DNA of 31,496 nt from Bacteroidales bacterium (GTDB lineage: Bacteria; Bacteroidota; Bacteroidia; Bacteroidales; Bacteroidaceae). Below the pieces are notes generated by a model. It saw only the letters and a list, made by a program, of their open reading frames with translations, searched no databases and was not told where the DNA came from. Below are positions 31,315 through 31,496 of this stretch, one piece after another. Position numbers and translations under genes: made by a program. The stretch is from contig SFKY01000026.1 in the NCBI GenBank assembly GCA_004554665.1, positions 1 to 31,496 on the forward strand, written 5' to 3'. Each line of letters opens with the position of its first letter. Position 1 is the first letter of the stretch.

Positions 31315-31496
31315 ATGAATACAATTATCACTATGTTATGCGGGGTTGCCTTTATGTGCATCCCTCTTGGCTGTCATGCGCAGGATGATGGCTGGAAGCT
31401 CGTGTGGCATGACGAGTTCGACACCGAGGGTGCTCCTGACAAGACGGTGTGGCACTTCGAGAAAGGATTTGTGCGCAACCATGAGGACCAGTGGTA
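31315..31496 (+). CDS. GH16 family glycoside hydrolase, N-terminal fragment
   Basis: Cut by the window end after 60 codons. It begins with an export signal (MNTIITMLCGVAFMCIPLGCHAQ; either signal peptidase I cleavage after HAQ or lipidation at the Cys in PLGC), then DDGWKLVWHDEFDTEGAPDK and VWHFEKGFVRNHEDQW. The WxLVWxDEF start and the RNHEDQWY-type segment are typical of GH16 laminarinase/lichenase-like endo-beta-glucanases. The catalytic ExDxxE lies outside the window. It is 97 bp after the HTCS gene on the same strand, with an A-rich region before the ATG, and is probably a target of that regulator. Confidence 0.85.
   Translation, partial: MNTIITMLCGVAFMCIPLGCHAQDDGWKLVWHDEFDTEGAPDKTVWHFEKGFVRNHEDQW

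Overview
The window reads as chromosomal DNA of a Bacteroidales bacterium, most likely a Prevotella/Segatella-type member of the Prevotellaceae. This rests on several Bacteroidota -7 promoter elements (TAnnTTTG, two of them with a matching -33 element at 19 bp), A-rich sequence rather than clear Shine-Dalgarno motifs before starts, a one-protein hybrid two-component regulator (HTCS) next to a glycan hydrolase, a DUF6057-like membrane protein, and a compact menaquinone operon. No tRNA, rRNA, CRISPR array, integrase or transposase gene was found.

Left part (1-20.6 kb), mostly housekeeping. gdhA (glutamate dehydrogenase) and an RlpA-like double-psi beta-barrel protein lie on the plus strand and converge, across a bidirectional hairpin, on a secreted Gfo/Idh/MocA (GH109-like) oxidoreductase. 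A glycine-zipper lipoprotein follows. Then comes a tight minus-strand menaquinone operon, read from 13.5 kb down to 5.5 kb: hotdog thioesterase, menF, menD, menB, a PNGase F-like secreted glycosidase, menC, menE. The thioesterase/menF junction overlaps (ATGA) and the other men junctions are 1-6 bp. The PNGase F-like gene is the outsider: it sits between menB and menC and its stop is 1 bp from the menC start. Upstream is a cutC-transglutaminase operon with a textbook Bacteroidota promoter. Then comes a lone lipoprotein gene enclosed by ~210-bp inverted repeats, and a thioredoxin-domain secreted protein.

A 780-bp gene-free stretch (19.8-20.6 kb) holds nested inverted repeats of REP type, including a perfect 39-bp inverted pair. 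A LOG-family nucleosidase and a DEAD-box helicase (TTG start) then diverge from a shared regulatory region.

Right part (21.2-31.5 kb), all plus strand after the LOG gene: helicase, DUF6057-like polytopic membrane protein, a WD40-like (PD40) lipoprotein that carries a CxxCH heme-attachment motif, a large HTCS sensor-regulator, and the first 60 codons of a GH16 glucanase cut by the window end. The HTCS-GH16 pair looks like the edge of a polysaccharide utilisation locus for a beta-glucan-type substrate. Here the intergenic DNA carries short tandem arrays (9-bp and 7-bp periods) not seen on the left, and AGG/AGA and ATA codons are visibly more frequent.

Most worth following up: the PNGase F homologue embedded in the men operon, the CxxCH PD40 lipoprotein with its DUF6057 partner, the inverted-repeat unit whose cores point the wrong way, and two clusters of three palindromes spaced about 22 bp apart.
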